From: RBG-13-68-16 sp050018455
GTDB taxonomy: Bacteria; Acidobacteriota; Thermoanaerobaculia; Thermoanaerobaculales; Thermoanaerobaculaceae
DNA length: 64,000 nt
Direction: 5' to 3'
NCBI GenBank assembly: GCA_050018455.1
Contig: JBEKAA010000004.1
Location: 186,001 to 250,000, forward strand
Shown: positions 50,301-58,408 of the stretch, in pieces
How the letters are laid out: every line of letters begins with the position of its first letter
Numbering within the stretch: the stretch's first letter is position 1
Made by a program: the position numbers and the translations under genes
Notes under the pieces: model-generated
The model's database searches: none
What the model saw: the letters and a program-made list of their open reading frames with translations, nothing else
Told to the model about the DNA's origin: nothing

Positions 50301-52002
50301 GGCCTACGTCCAGGCCCTGCTCGACTTTGGCACGATCACCACGGACCTCCAGAAGCCGCTCGCGCAACTCATCGCCGACGCTGGCCAGGGCCAGGTCGCA
50401 ACCTGGGCGCAGAACCTCGCGACCACCCAGACCTCCATCCAGGGGATCCTCGCCGACTTCTCGAGCCTCTCCTCGACGGACCAGGTCACCGCCGCGCAGA
50501 ACGCCATCTCGCTCATCAACAGCCAGATCGCCGCAAACCAGCAGCTCATGGCGTCGCTCGTGTCGCTGTCGACGAGCATCACCAACTCCATTCAGACGAT
50601 CTTCAACAACATCAGCCTGCAGGCGGCGGAGCAGGTCGGCGGCGGCGCCGAGCAGGCGTTCCTCACCGGGAAGTTCAACCAGTCGCTCGCCGCGGTCGGG
50701 ACCTCGACCACGAGCGAGGACCTGCAGACGAACATGACCGCCCTCGAGAACTGGGGCAACCAGCTCCTGAGCCTCGCCAACACCATGGAGCAGATGCTGC
50801 CGCAGTTCGACACGCTCTCGGCGACCTTCGCGACCCTCAACGACGACCTGACGACCGGCTTCGGCCAGACCATCGCCGACTTCGGGAAGACGACGCTTCA
50901 GGCTCTCAACGACACGACCCAGAGCACCATCAGCCAGATCAACGCGCTGCGCCTCGGCCTCGACGACATGACCTCGGCGCAGCAGATCACCAACCTCACG
51001 GAAATTGGCCAGCTTGCCCAGCAGCAGTACGCCAGCAACATCCAAGAGCTCCAGAACATCCTCTCCCTCACCCAGTCGATCGGCACCTCGATCACCTCGA
51101 TGATGGGCAACTGGGCCCTCCAGGACGCGGAGAAGCAGGGCCCGCAGGCCGAGGGCAACTACCTCGTCCAGCAGATCATGCAGGCGTACGGGCAGCTCCA
51201 GGCCGGCGGCAACAGCCCCGAGCAGGTCCAGAACCTCACCCAGGAAATCACGAGCCTCGCCGACACGCTCCACGGCCTGTCGGGGTCGATCAACCTCACC
51301 CAGAACGGCCAAGCGATCAACGTCACAACCTGGCTCGACCAGCTCATGGAGTCAGTGAACACCCTCGCCCAGCAGCAGCTCGGCGGCGCAGCCAACGCGA
51401 TCCAGACCGCGAACCAGCAGCTCGAGTCCGCGATCTCCGGGCTGTCGCAGGACATCGTCGACCAGAAGGGGAACCTGCAGAACGCCATCAACGGGATCAT
51501 CAGCCTGGTCCAGGGTGGCCTCGGGGGGGCCCTGAGCACGGCGCAGGGCGACATCACATCGTGGGAGAACCAGATCGTCGCGGCCAATGCGGCGCTCCTC
51601 TCCGAGGTGCAGCAGTTCGTGTCGGCGCTCACGACCCTCACGGGCGCGGTCGACAGCGCGGCCAACCAAATCACCGGCGACAACCAGAGCGGCAGCTCGG
51701 GCGGTGGGGGGGGAGGGTCCTCGCCCGGGGGCGGTACGGGCACCAAGGACGCGGGGACGGACGCGATGAGTGCGTCGGTGCTGCAGTTCTACTCGTCGCT
51801 CCCGAGCGCCAGCGCACGCCTCGGTGACCTCACCGAAGCGGCCAAGGATCTTGCCCGCGTCCACCAGGACGCTGCGGCGGCCGCGAGCGCCTTCACGGAG
51901 ACGATCCAGGTCGCCGGCGCGACCCTCGCTGGCGCTGCGAGCACCTTCCAGGCAATCGTCGCCCAGGCGGCCGCCACGGCCCGTGTAGCGGGGTGGGCAT
52001 GA
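47377..52002 (+). CDS. Tape measure protein
   Basis: A 1541-residue, mostly helical protein. An N-terminal region precedes the TP901-type segment (KQAEALGMTFHDVTG...AMADSGNQMGAMNAI). Several internal repeats of about 90 residues carry a YN-x-x-V...GKISQ-x-DF pattern (residues about 420-690). A Gly/Ala-rich hydrophobic stretch lies near 785-825 (WVGAIVGAVVGAAMGYF), and long coiled regions follow. Its length sets the tail length: at about 1.5 angstrom per residue this means roughly 230 nm. It ends overlapping the next gene by ATGA. Confidence 0.93.
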   Translation: MPGRAIIEIAITNTGGTAVIDAIKSQMDALGVSVVSVKQAGDQQDKTLQNLLNSLEPARVATEKLAASQQVLKDAYDSGKISQERFSADLDALTAKYETLQTSVTGLGSTFDGLLSQLQGLATATGALAAIGGIAAGLQQLGETAASAELTDAKLTATWTANAGAADISRERLDDLAQSLSNVSGFSLVSEKQAEALGMTFHDVTGPTFERMMQAANDMAAALGTDVPSAVQKLGRALENPTAGLSALTRSGVAFTQEQKDQIKAMADSGNQMGAMNAILDQVESRYKGVAAAVGDTTSGSWDKLKNSLTALGVSIGSVLLPAASGAMQTIATTVTEGTSAFNTWKSSIETFFETLGQGAGTMAAFTMATQSLMGGTDEQLRVAAAGATSFSDQLKVMAAQSAALAQSGLNVFWEDEATGPEKAAKAYAALQAQFDPLAKATAAYNSELGALTQATSKHINLGGDYLTVLAGIKNAYAAAKDQASGLTAAVNASNAIIAAMDPMRQKTADYNASVNSLVTAVNQGKISQTDFAAALDYVTQTFATAQAGSTAYRSTITALTNELDPGAAAWDTYNKGVEDVGKWLTVAFGDGGAADKAQAMLALLQKHLQDALNPTNQFEQQVQAIAATLDESTAAEDTYNKGMAVVAQYMATVGANADLAARATLALKTALDNATQPATMKDPFANFEKSLTTSIEQGLTTGDFKKMWTSLWSDLSKDATSELTQALFGGEGPLTPKGTSMTGIFGGGSGQSITTTQGLEMGGQVVGSYLGGQGQQSGNQGEAALGGALSGAASGAMAAGWVGAIVGAVVGAAMGYFGTAAAKSYGMNFSAGTSQPPDWFTKWQMDVTSGNLFLSGGVSTGGVANSQALAQMTEQMAEKASSTQDSLNDLLVLLKQTPNLNPQWSATLGGSSSDVSTAFNQFLNNTMPQAIFTAFTGSLQTGLEDLGVSADRAKSELEAVANASDFSTAIANLKAYVQALLDFGTITTDLQKPLAQLIADAGQGQVATWAQNLATTQTSIQGILADFSSLSSTDQVTAAQNAISLINSQIAANQQLMASLVSLSTSITNSIQTIFNNISLQAAEQVGGGAEQAFLTGKFNQSLAAVGTSTTSEDLQTNMTALENWGNQLLSLANTMEQMLPQFDTLSATFATLNDDLTTGFGQTIADFGKTTLQALNDTTQSTISQINALRLGLDDMTSAQQITNLTEIGQLAQQQYASNIQELQNILSLTQSIGTSITSMMGNWALQDAEKQGPQAEGNYLVQQIMQAYGQLQAGGNSPEQVQNLTQEITSLADTLHGLSGSINLTQNGQAINVTTWLDQLMESVNTLAQQQLGGAANAIQTANQQLESAISGLSQDIVDQKGNLQNAINGIISLVQGGLGGALSTAQGDITSWENQIVAANAALLSEVQQFVSALTTLTGAVDSAANQITGDNQSGSSGGGGGGSSPGGGTGTKDAGTDAMSASVLQFYSSLPSASARLGDLTEAAKDLARVHQDAAAAASAFTETIQVAGATLAGAASTFQAIVAQAAATARVAGWA

Positions 52003-52739
52003 GGGACACGAGCCTCCCAACGGGCGTGGTCGCCGCCGCGACGGCGCCGGCCTACCAGGCGCGCCACGCCTTCAGGATTGCCTTCGCGACACCACTGCTC
52101 CTGTGCGAGGGGCCGGGGAGCATCGTCGTCAACGGCGAAACGTACCTCGAGGGGATCATCAGCGTCGGCCAGGTCCAGGTCGGCCCCACGCCCACGGTCA
52201 CCGTCCGGGTGCGGAACGGAGCTAACGAGGTCAGCGCGGTCGACGCCGACACCGACGGCCTGCGCGACATCCCGGTCCTGCTCTACGAGGTCATGTGGGA
52301 TCCCGTGGCGGGTGCCCAGCTCAACCCGGTCCAGGTCTTCGCCGGCGTGATCACGCAGGGCCAATACACGAGCGAGTATGCGGACATCCAGTGCACCTCG
52401 AGGGTCCCCGGGCAGTCCTACGCCGGCATGGTCGGCCGGTACGTGAGCCAGCTCTGCGTGCACATGTTCAAGGGGGCCCGCTGCCAGTACGCCGGCGCCG
52501 CGACAGTGTGCGATCGCACGATGGCCACCTGCCAGGGCTTGAACAACTTCGTCCACTATGGCGGCTTTCCCTCGGTGCCGGCGATCGGAACGCTCTTCAA
52601 GTACACGGTCGCAAACGGCACCACGCTGGCGCAGACGGCCGGCACGAACACCGCCGCGAACCCGATCGTCGCGGTCCCCCCAATCACGCCGACGGCGGGC
52701 GCGCTGGCGCGCCTGCGCCCGAAGCTGACGGGAGGCTGA
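51999..52739 (+). CDS. Minor tail protein, gpL/DUF2163-like
   Basis: A 246-residue protein from ATG 51999. It has a beta-rich N-terminal part (GIISVGQVQVGPTPTVTVRV) and a Cys-containing part with QLCVHMFKGARCQYAG, VCDRTMATC and NFVHYGGFP. This is the pattern of tail-tip proteins that hold a metal or Fe-S centre, as lambda gpL does. Placement after the tape measure fits the distal tail. Confidence 0.75.
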   Translation: MRDTSLPTGVVAAATAPAYQARHAFRIAFATPLLLCEGPGSIVVNGETYLEGIISVGQVQVGPTPTVTVRVRNGANEVSAVDADTDGLRDIPVLLYEVMWDPVAGAQLNPVQVFAGVITQGQYTSEYADIQCTSRVPGQSYAGMVGRYVSQLCVHMFKGARCQYAGAATVCDRTMATCQGLNNFVHYGGFPSVPAIGTLFKYTVANGTTLAQTAGTNTAANPIVAVPPITPTAGALARLRPKLTGG

Positions 52740-52740
52740 G

Positions 52741-53382
52741 GTGACGGCCTTCCTCAACTACCCGCTGCCCGACTACAACTCGAAGAACAAGGAGGCCTGG
52801 CAGAACACGTTCATCAAGGACGACATGGGGAAGGTGATTCAGACGCGAGCCAAGGGCCGCACGTCGCCGTTCTGGACCGTGACGTTGATCTACCTGCGCT
52901 CGCTCAGCGACCCCACGATGGCCTTCAACATGTCTGTGTTCCGGAGCTCGCTCCGTGCGCTCCAGGGCGGGGCGCAGCCGTGCTACTTCTACACCCCCTT
53001 GCCATGGGACTGGTGGGACAACGCACAGGCTGGGATCGGCGACGGCAGCACACTCGTCTTTCCGTTCGGCGGCTGCAACCTCATGCTCGCCCAGCTCGCC
53101 CCGATCGTGTTCGTCAATGGGACAGCGGTTCCACAGTACGCCATCGGCGGTGGCAGCGTCGTCCCGATCTGGACGGTCGCCGAGTTCCCGGGGGACGCAT
53201 ACAACCGCTGGGCGATCACATGGGATCCGAGCGCGGTGCCGGCCGTCGGGGCGCAGATCACCGTCTCCTTCATGGGGTGCAGGCTCCTACTCGGCAGCCT
53301 GATCCAGGACCCTGGCGAAGTCACGGCGCCCGGTTACGCGCAAGAGTCGTTCCAGGTGGTTCTCCAGGGCGAGGAGGTCTGA
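52741..53382 (+). CDS. Distal tail protein
   Basis: A 213-residue protein. FLNYPLPDYNSKNKEAWQNT and GRTSPFWTVTLIYLRSLSDP resemble DUF2460/distal tail-type proteins. A second half is beta-rich (FPFGGCNLMLAQLAPIVFVN). It starts one base after the previous stop. It probably forms the ring between tube and hub. Confidence 0.65.
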   Translation: MTAFLNYPLPDYNSKNKEAWQNTFIKDDMGKVIQTRAKGRTSPFWTVTLIYLRSLSDPTMAFNMSVFRSSLRALQGGAQPCYFYTPLPWDWWDNAQAGIGDGSTLVFPFGGCNLMLAQLAPIVFVNGTAVPQYAIGGGSVVPIWTVAEFPGDAYNRWAITWDPSAVPAVGAQITVSFMGCRLLLGSLIQDPGEVTAPGYAQESFQVVLQGEEV

Positions 53383-53384
53383 CG

Positions 53385-55343
53385 GTGAGCGCCCGGATCC
53401 GTCCGCACCTGAGCGGCGCGACGCCGGCGCCCCCCGTGGTAACCCCGGTCGTGACGCCCACGGCCACCGCGACCACGGTTCCAGGCGCCTCGCAACCGAC
53501 CACCCGCGACGTCACCCTTGAGATCTCCGACACCGCCATGGGCACCATCATCCCGATCAACCTCGGGAAGTTCTACGCAACCTTCAAGATCGTGCACTTC
53601 GACCTCCCGAACAACAGCACGCTCGAGATGATCGCTCTCATTGGTGAGGGCCCGATCGACGCTGTCGAGGGGATCTGGATCGACTCCACGCCGGTCTACG
53701 GCACCGCGCTTACCCTCGGCCAGACGACCCCGCTCACGGTGCCGAGCTGGGTGGAGAGCATCGTGATCCGCACGGGGACCCCGGGCCAGACGCCCCCGGG
53801 GAACATCACCAACCCGACCATCGCGCAGCTCGCGTGGCCCGGCTTCGCGTACGTGAGCATCCGGCTGAACCTCCAGACGGCGGCCATCAGCGGCGGCCTC
53901 CCGAGGGTCACCATCTGCGGCCGCGGCCTGTTGGGCTGGAACTTCGGCGACGCCGCGCTGCCGGCGCCCGACCTCCCGCTGTGCTGGAGCGAGAACCCGA
54001 TCGGCCTGCTCTACGCCCTCATGAGGTCGCCCGACTTCGGCTGCGGCCTCTCGAAGGCGATGTTCGACGTGCTGGAGAACACGCCCGGCAGGAGCTGGTA
54101 CGACGCGGCCCTCGCCTGCGACCAGGTCGCAGACAGGCTCACCGTTCAGCCGGTCGGAAACACGACGACCAACGCGGCGGTCGGGGGCAACCCCGGATCG
54201 TTCAACCAGCACGGCCAGGCGTTCGCCGCCGTCAACGACTCCTTCGCCATCCAGGTCAAGCTGAAGGTTCTCAACCACGGGGTCGACGGCAAGGGCTGGC
54301 CGGACTTGCTTTCGCTGCGCGCGAGCTGGTGGGGCTCGCCAAGTCCGCTGTGGCCCGTAGGCCGCCTCGGAGGATCGAGCCCTGGGTGGACGTGCAGCCA
54401 GGACGGGAGCACGCCGCTCGTGCCCGTCCCGATCAACGGCCCCGGCGACTACTACCTCACCGCGTGGTATGGCAACGATCTCAATGAGATGAACAGCGGC
54501 AGGGTGTTCACGACCGGGATGCAGCTCATGCTCTCGCTCGCGGAGAACGCCTCGGTGCAGTGGTACGCGAACACGCTGAGCGGCGGCTTGGCGCTGCCGA
54601 CGTCCGCGGACACCATCGACTCGTATAACCACGAGACGCTGGTGACGGGAAACATGTGGTACCAGACGGCGGTCGCCGAGAAGTCGTACCGCCTGGAGCT
54701 CATCGTCACCCAGCGCCAGCCGATCGAGCAGGTCGTGACGCCGATCCTCCAGGTCTGCAACGGCCGCTGGGGCGTGTGGGACGGCCTCTATCGCGTGAGT
54801 ATCGACGACAACGCGGCGGCGCCGACCATCACGATCTCGGACCAGGAGTCGGACAGCCCGGACATCCTCATCACGCAGGACACGCTGCAGTGCACCCGGA
54901 GCACGCCGGACGTCCCCAACGTGGCGATCGGCGACTTCATCGACACCATGACCTGGGACCGCGAGGAGGTATCAGTCGCGTGGCTGACGGTCACCGAGGG
55001 CCTGGACCAGTTTCGCGAGCTCCGCTTCTCGTGTCTCGCGGTCCCCAGCGGCGACCAGATGTACCGGTTGCTCTCCACCTGGCTTGCGCGTGGGCGCCGC
55101 ACCTGGAAGGCGGCATGCTCGGTTCCGCAGCACGGGATCCGGCTGCGTCCGGGCGACCTCGTGTTCCTCAAGAGCAGGCTCTTCACCTCGACGAAGACGG
55201 TGATGGTCGACACCGTCAAGGACAACACGGCGGGGACATTCGACCTCACCCTCATCGAGTACAACGCCGCGGACTTCTGCACGGTGGCCTATGTCCCTCA
55301 GACGGTCGTGACCACCGTCACGCAGCTCCCCAACACGGCATGA
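53385..55343 (+). CDS. Tail hub / tip attachment (J-like) protein
   Basis: A 652-residue protein from GTG 53385 with GAGGAGG upstream. IALIGEGPIDAVEGIWIDST, then LLYALMRSPDFGCGLSK and the C-terminal YRVSIDDNAAAPTITISDQE, RLLSTWLARGRRTWKAACSV and LRPGDLVFL match the core of phage hub proteins. A beta-sandwich inserted near 270-420 may be a carbohydrate-binding module. It likely forms the baseplate hub that contacts the cell. Confidence 0.82.
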   Translation: MSARIRPHLSGATPAPPVVTPVVTPTATATTVPGASQPTTRDVTLEISDTAMGTIIPINLGKFYATFKIVHFDLPNNSTLEMIALIGEGPIDAVEGIWIDSTPVYGTALTLGQTTPLTVPSWVESIVIRTGTPGQTPPGNITNPTIAQLAWPGFAYVSIRLNLQTAAISGGLPRVTICGRGLLGWNFGDAALPAPDLPLCWSENPIGLLYALMRSPDFGCGLSKAMFDVLENTPGRSWYDAALACDQVADRLTVQPVGNTTTNAAVGGNPGSFNQHGQAFAAVNDSFAIQVKLKVLNHGVDGKGWPDLLSLRASWWGSPSPLWPVGRLGGSSPGWTCSQDGSTPLVPVPINGPGDYYLTAWYGNDLNEMNSGRVFTTGMQLMLSLAENASVQWYANTLSGGLALPTSADTIDSYNHETLVTGNMWYQTAVAEKSYRLELIVTQRQPIEQVVTPILQVCNGRWGVWDGLYRVSIDDNAAAPTITISDQESDSPDILITQDTLQCTRSTPDVPNVAIGDFIDTMTWDREEVSVAWLTVTEGLDQFRELRFSCLAVPSGDQMYRLLSTWLARGRRTWKAACSVPQHGIRLRPGDLVFLKSRLFTSTKTVMVDTVKDNTAGTFDLTLIEYNAADFCTVAYVPQTVVTTVTQLPNTA

Positions 55344-55354
55344 GGGAGACGACG

Positions 55355-57535
55355 ATGAAGCGCTTCGCACTGTTCGTGCTCGCGGCCCTGGTGGCGGCAG
55401 CCGTCGAGGCGGTCACCGTGTCGATCACAATCTCGGGCAACGGCTCGGTCGACGTCAACCAGAACAGCGGCGACCTCGGGAGCTGCACGACCGGGACCTG
55501 CAACTACAGCGCCTCGAACGGCGACGAGTTTGTGTTCACCGAGACCCCGGGCAGCGGGTCCACCTTCACCTCCTGGACGGGCAGCAAGTGCAGCGGGAGC
55601 ACGATCGCGACCTGTATCTTCACGGTGGGGACCTCGGCGATCTCGGACACCGCGACGTTCGCGGCGTACACCCCGACGCCCACGGTCACGCCCACCGTGA
55701 CCACGACGCCGACACCGACGGCCACGAGCACGCCGACCTCGACGCCAACGCCCACGCCGACGGTCACCCCGACGCCGACCGCAACGCTGGTACCTCTGAC
55801 GATCACGAACGTCGGCCACGGCGAGACGGACGTCTACCGCTACTTCGGCGGTTATTGGCAGCAGATGCCAGGAGACGAGTGCACGTATCCGACGACGGTG
55901 TGCACCTTCTCCTACTCTGCTGGTGTTGGCATGGAGCTTGTCGCAGCAGGCCAGAGCGGCTACACCTTCACGGGCTGGTCGGGCGCATCGGGGCTCTGCT
56001 CTGGCTCGACATCGCCATGCTCCTTCACCTGGCCGTCGACCGCTGGCTCGGTGACTGCCACCTTCTCCGCCTGGACGCCGACCCCGACCCCGACCAGGAC
56101 TGCGACGCCGACGATCACACCCACGAGCACCGCGACGCCCACGGGCGCCCCGACCGCGACGGTCACGCCGACGGTTACCCCGACCGTCCCGACGCCCACA
56201 CCGACGGTGACCCCAACGGTCACGCCCTCGGCGACGCCGACACCCACGAGCACGGCCACCAAGAGCCCGACACCGACGGTCACCCCAACCCCGACGGTCA
56301 CGCCCACGAGCACGCCGACCTACACGCCGGGCGGCCCGACGGTCACCCCGACCCCGACCGCGACGACCACGCCGACGAGCACGCCGACATCGACGGCGAC
56401 GCCGACGAACACGCCCACGCCGGCCATCGTCTACCTCGCGGTGCAGTTCAACAGCGGGGCCGCGGGGTCGGTGACGGTTACGATGAACGGCGTCCCGCTG
56501 CGGCTCTGCACGACTCGGGCGTATCCTTGCCTCTATTCGGTCCCGAGTGGCTCCGCCGTCCTGCTCGTCGCCACGCCGGCGAAGCCCGGCTCCGGTTACG
56601 CCTTCACCGGGTGGACGGGCGACGAGTGCGGCGGCAGCTCGAGCGTGAGCTGCTCCTTCTCGATGCCGCTGGCGACCACGACCTGCCAGGCGAACTTTGC
56701 GAGCGCCACGCCGAGCCCGCTGCCGACGCCATTCCCGCTGTCGACGCCGACGGTCACCCCGACCGCGACGATCACGCCGACGGCCACGCCGATCCCGACG
56801 GGCCCAACGCCTACCGCGACGCCCACGAGCACGCCGGTGGCCACCTGGACGCCTTCGGCGACGCCCACGATCACGCCGACGAGCACGGCGACCCCGACGG
56901 TCACCCCGACCGCGACCGCGAGCAGTGGGTGCGGAAGCTGCCCGACGGCGACCCCGCAGCCCGCGCCGACCTTGGTCCCGACGGCGACACCGCAGCCGAC
57001 CTGGACGCCGTCGCCGACCCCGAGCATCACGCCGACGAGTACGGTCACCCCGACGCCGACCGTGACCCCGACCTCGATCCCGCCCACGCCGCAGCCGACC
57101 GCGACGCCCATCAACTACGCGGGATCCTATGCCTTCACCGGCACCCTCACGGGGGGCAACCCGAGCAACACGAGCACGACGTATGGCACGATCATCACCG
57201 GCGGGTCGTGGACCACGACCAGCACGAACGGGCAGGCAACGGCGCAGGTCGCGGGAACGGCGGAGTACCTCACGGTCACGATCGGCGCCGCACCCGGCCT
57301 CGGCAAGTCGTACACGTTCACCCTGGAGAAGAACGCTGCGGACACGGCGATCACCTGCCAGATCACCGGGACCACCGCGACGAGCTGCACCGACCTTGCC
57401 CACACGGCGACCTTCGCCGCAACCGACAAGATCAACATGAAGTGCGTGCCTGCGAGCTCGCCGGCATCCATCACAGGGGTGCTGACGACGACGTGGACCT
57501 TCGCGACAGGCGCGAGCGGTCTGCCGCTGCAGTGA
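55355..57535 (+). CDS. Exported Thr-Pro-rich multi-domain protein (adhesin-like)
   Basis: A 726-residue protein from ATG 55355 (ATG 55340, overlapping the hub stop, is an alternative). The signal peptide (MKRFALFVLAALVAAAVEA) is followed by three similar beta domains (about 20-105, 142-239, 356-449). Each has FTSWTG / FTFTGWSG / FTGWTGDEC, the InlB-type repeat signature, and Cys pairs. Three Thr-Pro linkers of the PTPTVTPT type join them to a different C-terminal domain (585-726). A signal peptide is odd for a virion fibre, so either it is exported by the lysogen as a surface protein or it is a fibre with a hydrophobic tip. Confidence 0.75.
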   Translation: MKRFALFVLAALVAAAVEAVTVSITISGNGSVDVNQNSGDLGSCTTGTCNYSASNGDEFVFTETPGSGSTFTSWTGSKCSGSTIATCIFTVGTSAISDTATFAAYTPTPTVTPTVTTTPTPTATSTPTSTPTPTPTVTPTPTATLVPLTITNVGHGETDVYRYFGGYWQQMPGDECTYPTTVCTFSYSAGVGMELVAAGQSGYTFTGWSGASGLCSGSTSPCSFTWPSTAGSVTATFSAWTPTPTPTRTATPTITPTSTATPTGAPTATVTPTVTPTVPTPTPTVTPTVTPSATPTPTSTATKSPTPTVTPTPTVTPTSTPTYTPGGPTVTPTPTATTTPTSTPTSTATPTNTPTPAIVYLAVQFNSGAAGSVTVTMNGVPLRLCTTRAYPCLYSVPSGSAVLLVATPAKPGSGYAFTGWTGDECGGSSSVSCSFSMPLATTTCQANFASATPSPLPTPFPLSTPTVTPTATITPTATPIPTGPTPTATPTSTPVATWTPSATPTITPTSTATPTVTPTATASSGCGSCPTATPQPAPTLVPTATPQPTWTPSPTPSITPTSTVTPTPTVTPTSIPPTPQPTATPINYAGSYAFTGTLTGGNPSNTSTTYGTIITGGSWTTTSTNGQATAQVAGTAEYLTVTIGAAPGLGKSYTFTLEKNAADTAITCQITGTTATSCTDLAHTATFAATDKINMKCVPASSPASITGVLTTTWTFATGASGLPLQ
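55668..57110 (+). repeat. Thr-Pro-encoding low-complexity repeats
   Basis: Three tracts (about 55668-55780, 56070-56420, 56700-57107) are built of ACG/ACC and CCG/CCC codons. Repeated words such as CACGCCGACG and GACGGTCACCCC occur throughout. They give long false open frames on the other strands and are prone to slippage and length change. Confidence 0.85.
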
Positions 57536-57879
57536 GAGGAGGGGTGACGGGGAATCTCCGGCGTGTCGTGCGCGGCGCAGCGTTCTGGGCCCTCGTGACG
57601 GGCGTGGCCTGGGTGATGGGCTCGAATGCGGCTGCGGACGTCGGCGCGGCGCCGGGGCAATTGTTTCTTGACCAGCTGGACTTCTTCAAGATCTCCATCA
57701 CTGCCTTGTTCGGGTTTGCCATCTGGTCGGCTCGCCGGATCCTCCTTGGCATCGACAAGAAAATCGACCTCCTCTTCTCTCGGACGGAGAACACCGAGCG
57801 GGAGCTCGCGCGGCTCCAGGGCGAACACGATGCCCGGACCGAGCCGTGCACACCACTGAAAAGGCGTAGGGGGGACTGA
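57532..57879 (+). CDS. Holin-like membrane protein
   Basis: A 115-residue protein from GTG 57532, overlapping the previous stop. Two hydrophobic segments (FWALVTGVAWVMGSNAAA and ISITALFGFAIWSA) are followed by a charged coiled tail (DKKIDLLFSRTENTERELAR). Position directly before the endolysin gene, with a TGATG overlap, supports a holin role. Confidence 0.65.
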   Translation: MRGGVTGNLRRVVRGAAFWALVTGVAWVMGSNAAADVGAAPGQLFLDQLDFFKISITALFGFAIWSARRILLGIDKKIDLLFSRTENTERELARLQGEHDARTEPCTPLKRRRGD

Positions 57880-58379
57880 TGGGAGAGTCACCGCGCGCGG
57901 CGTTCATGCGCCGCGCCCTCGAGTCCGCCGATCGCGCGCGGGCCGGCGGAGCTCCGATCGTCTCGTCGATCGCCGCCTCGCAGGCCGCGCTCGAATCCAA
58001 CTATGGCGCCAGCCGCCTCGCGTTCGACGGCTGCAACCTCTTCGGCGTGAAGGCCGGCCAGAGCTGGCAGGGCCATACCCTGAGCCTGCCGACGACCGAG
58101 ATCGAGAACGGCCACCCGATCACGGTGCAGGCGACCTGGCGCGTGTACGGGAGCTGGGACGAGTGCTTCACCGACTATGGTCGGATCATCGCCTCGCATC
58201 CCTGGTACGCGCCGGCCCTCGAGGCGGCCGCCAGGAACGACGCGCTGGGGTTCCTCGAGGGGCTCCTCCCGGTCTTCGGAGCCGACGGGAGCGTCGTGAA
58301 GATGGGCTGGAGCACCAACCCGGCGTACCGCGACAGGGTGCTGGCGATCGCCACGCAGTGGGGTCTCCTGACCGCCTAG
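57879..58379 (+). CDS. Endolysin, glucosaminidase (FlgJ-type) domain
   Basis: A 166-residue protein. SIAASQAALESNYGASRLA holds the catalytic Glu of the glucosaminidase family, then NLFGVKAGQSWQG and VYGSWDECFTDYGRII are family landmarks. It hydrolyses the glycan backbone of peptidoglycan at the end of the lytic cycle. It has no signal peptide, so it should need the holin to reach the wall. Confidence 0.88.
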   Translation: MGESPRAAFMRRALESADRARAGGAPIVSSIAASQAALESNYGASRLAFDGCNLFGVKAGQSWQGHTLSLPTTEIENGHPITVQATWRVYGSWDECFTDYGRIIASHPWYAPALEAAARNDALGFLEGLLPVFGADGSVVKMGWSTNPAYRDRVLAIATQWGLLTA

Positions 58380-58408
58380 CGCGATCGAGAAAGTCGAGGT
58401 AAGTGACG

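Noticed and set aside
48337..51312. A 991-codon minus-strand open frame
   Set aside because: It is a shadow of the tape measure gene caused by high GC at third positions; no motif, and the plus strand clearly codes.
55298..57403. A 701-codon minus-strand open frame rich in Arg and Gly
   Set aside because: It is the reverse of the Thr-Pro codon repeats; composition is extreme and the plus-strand reading has a signal peptide and repeated domains.
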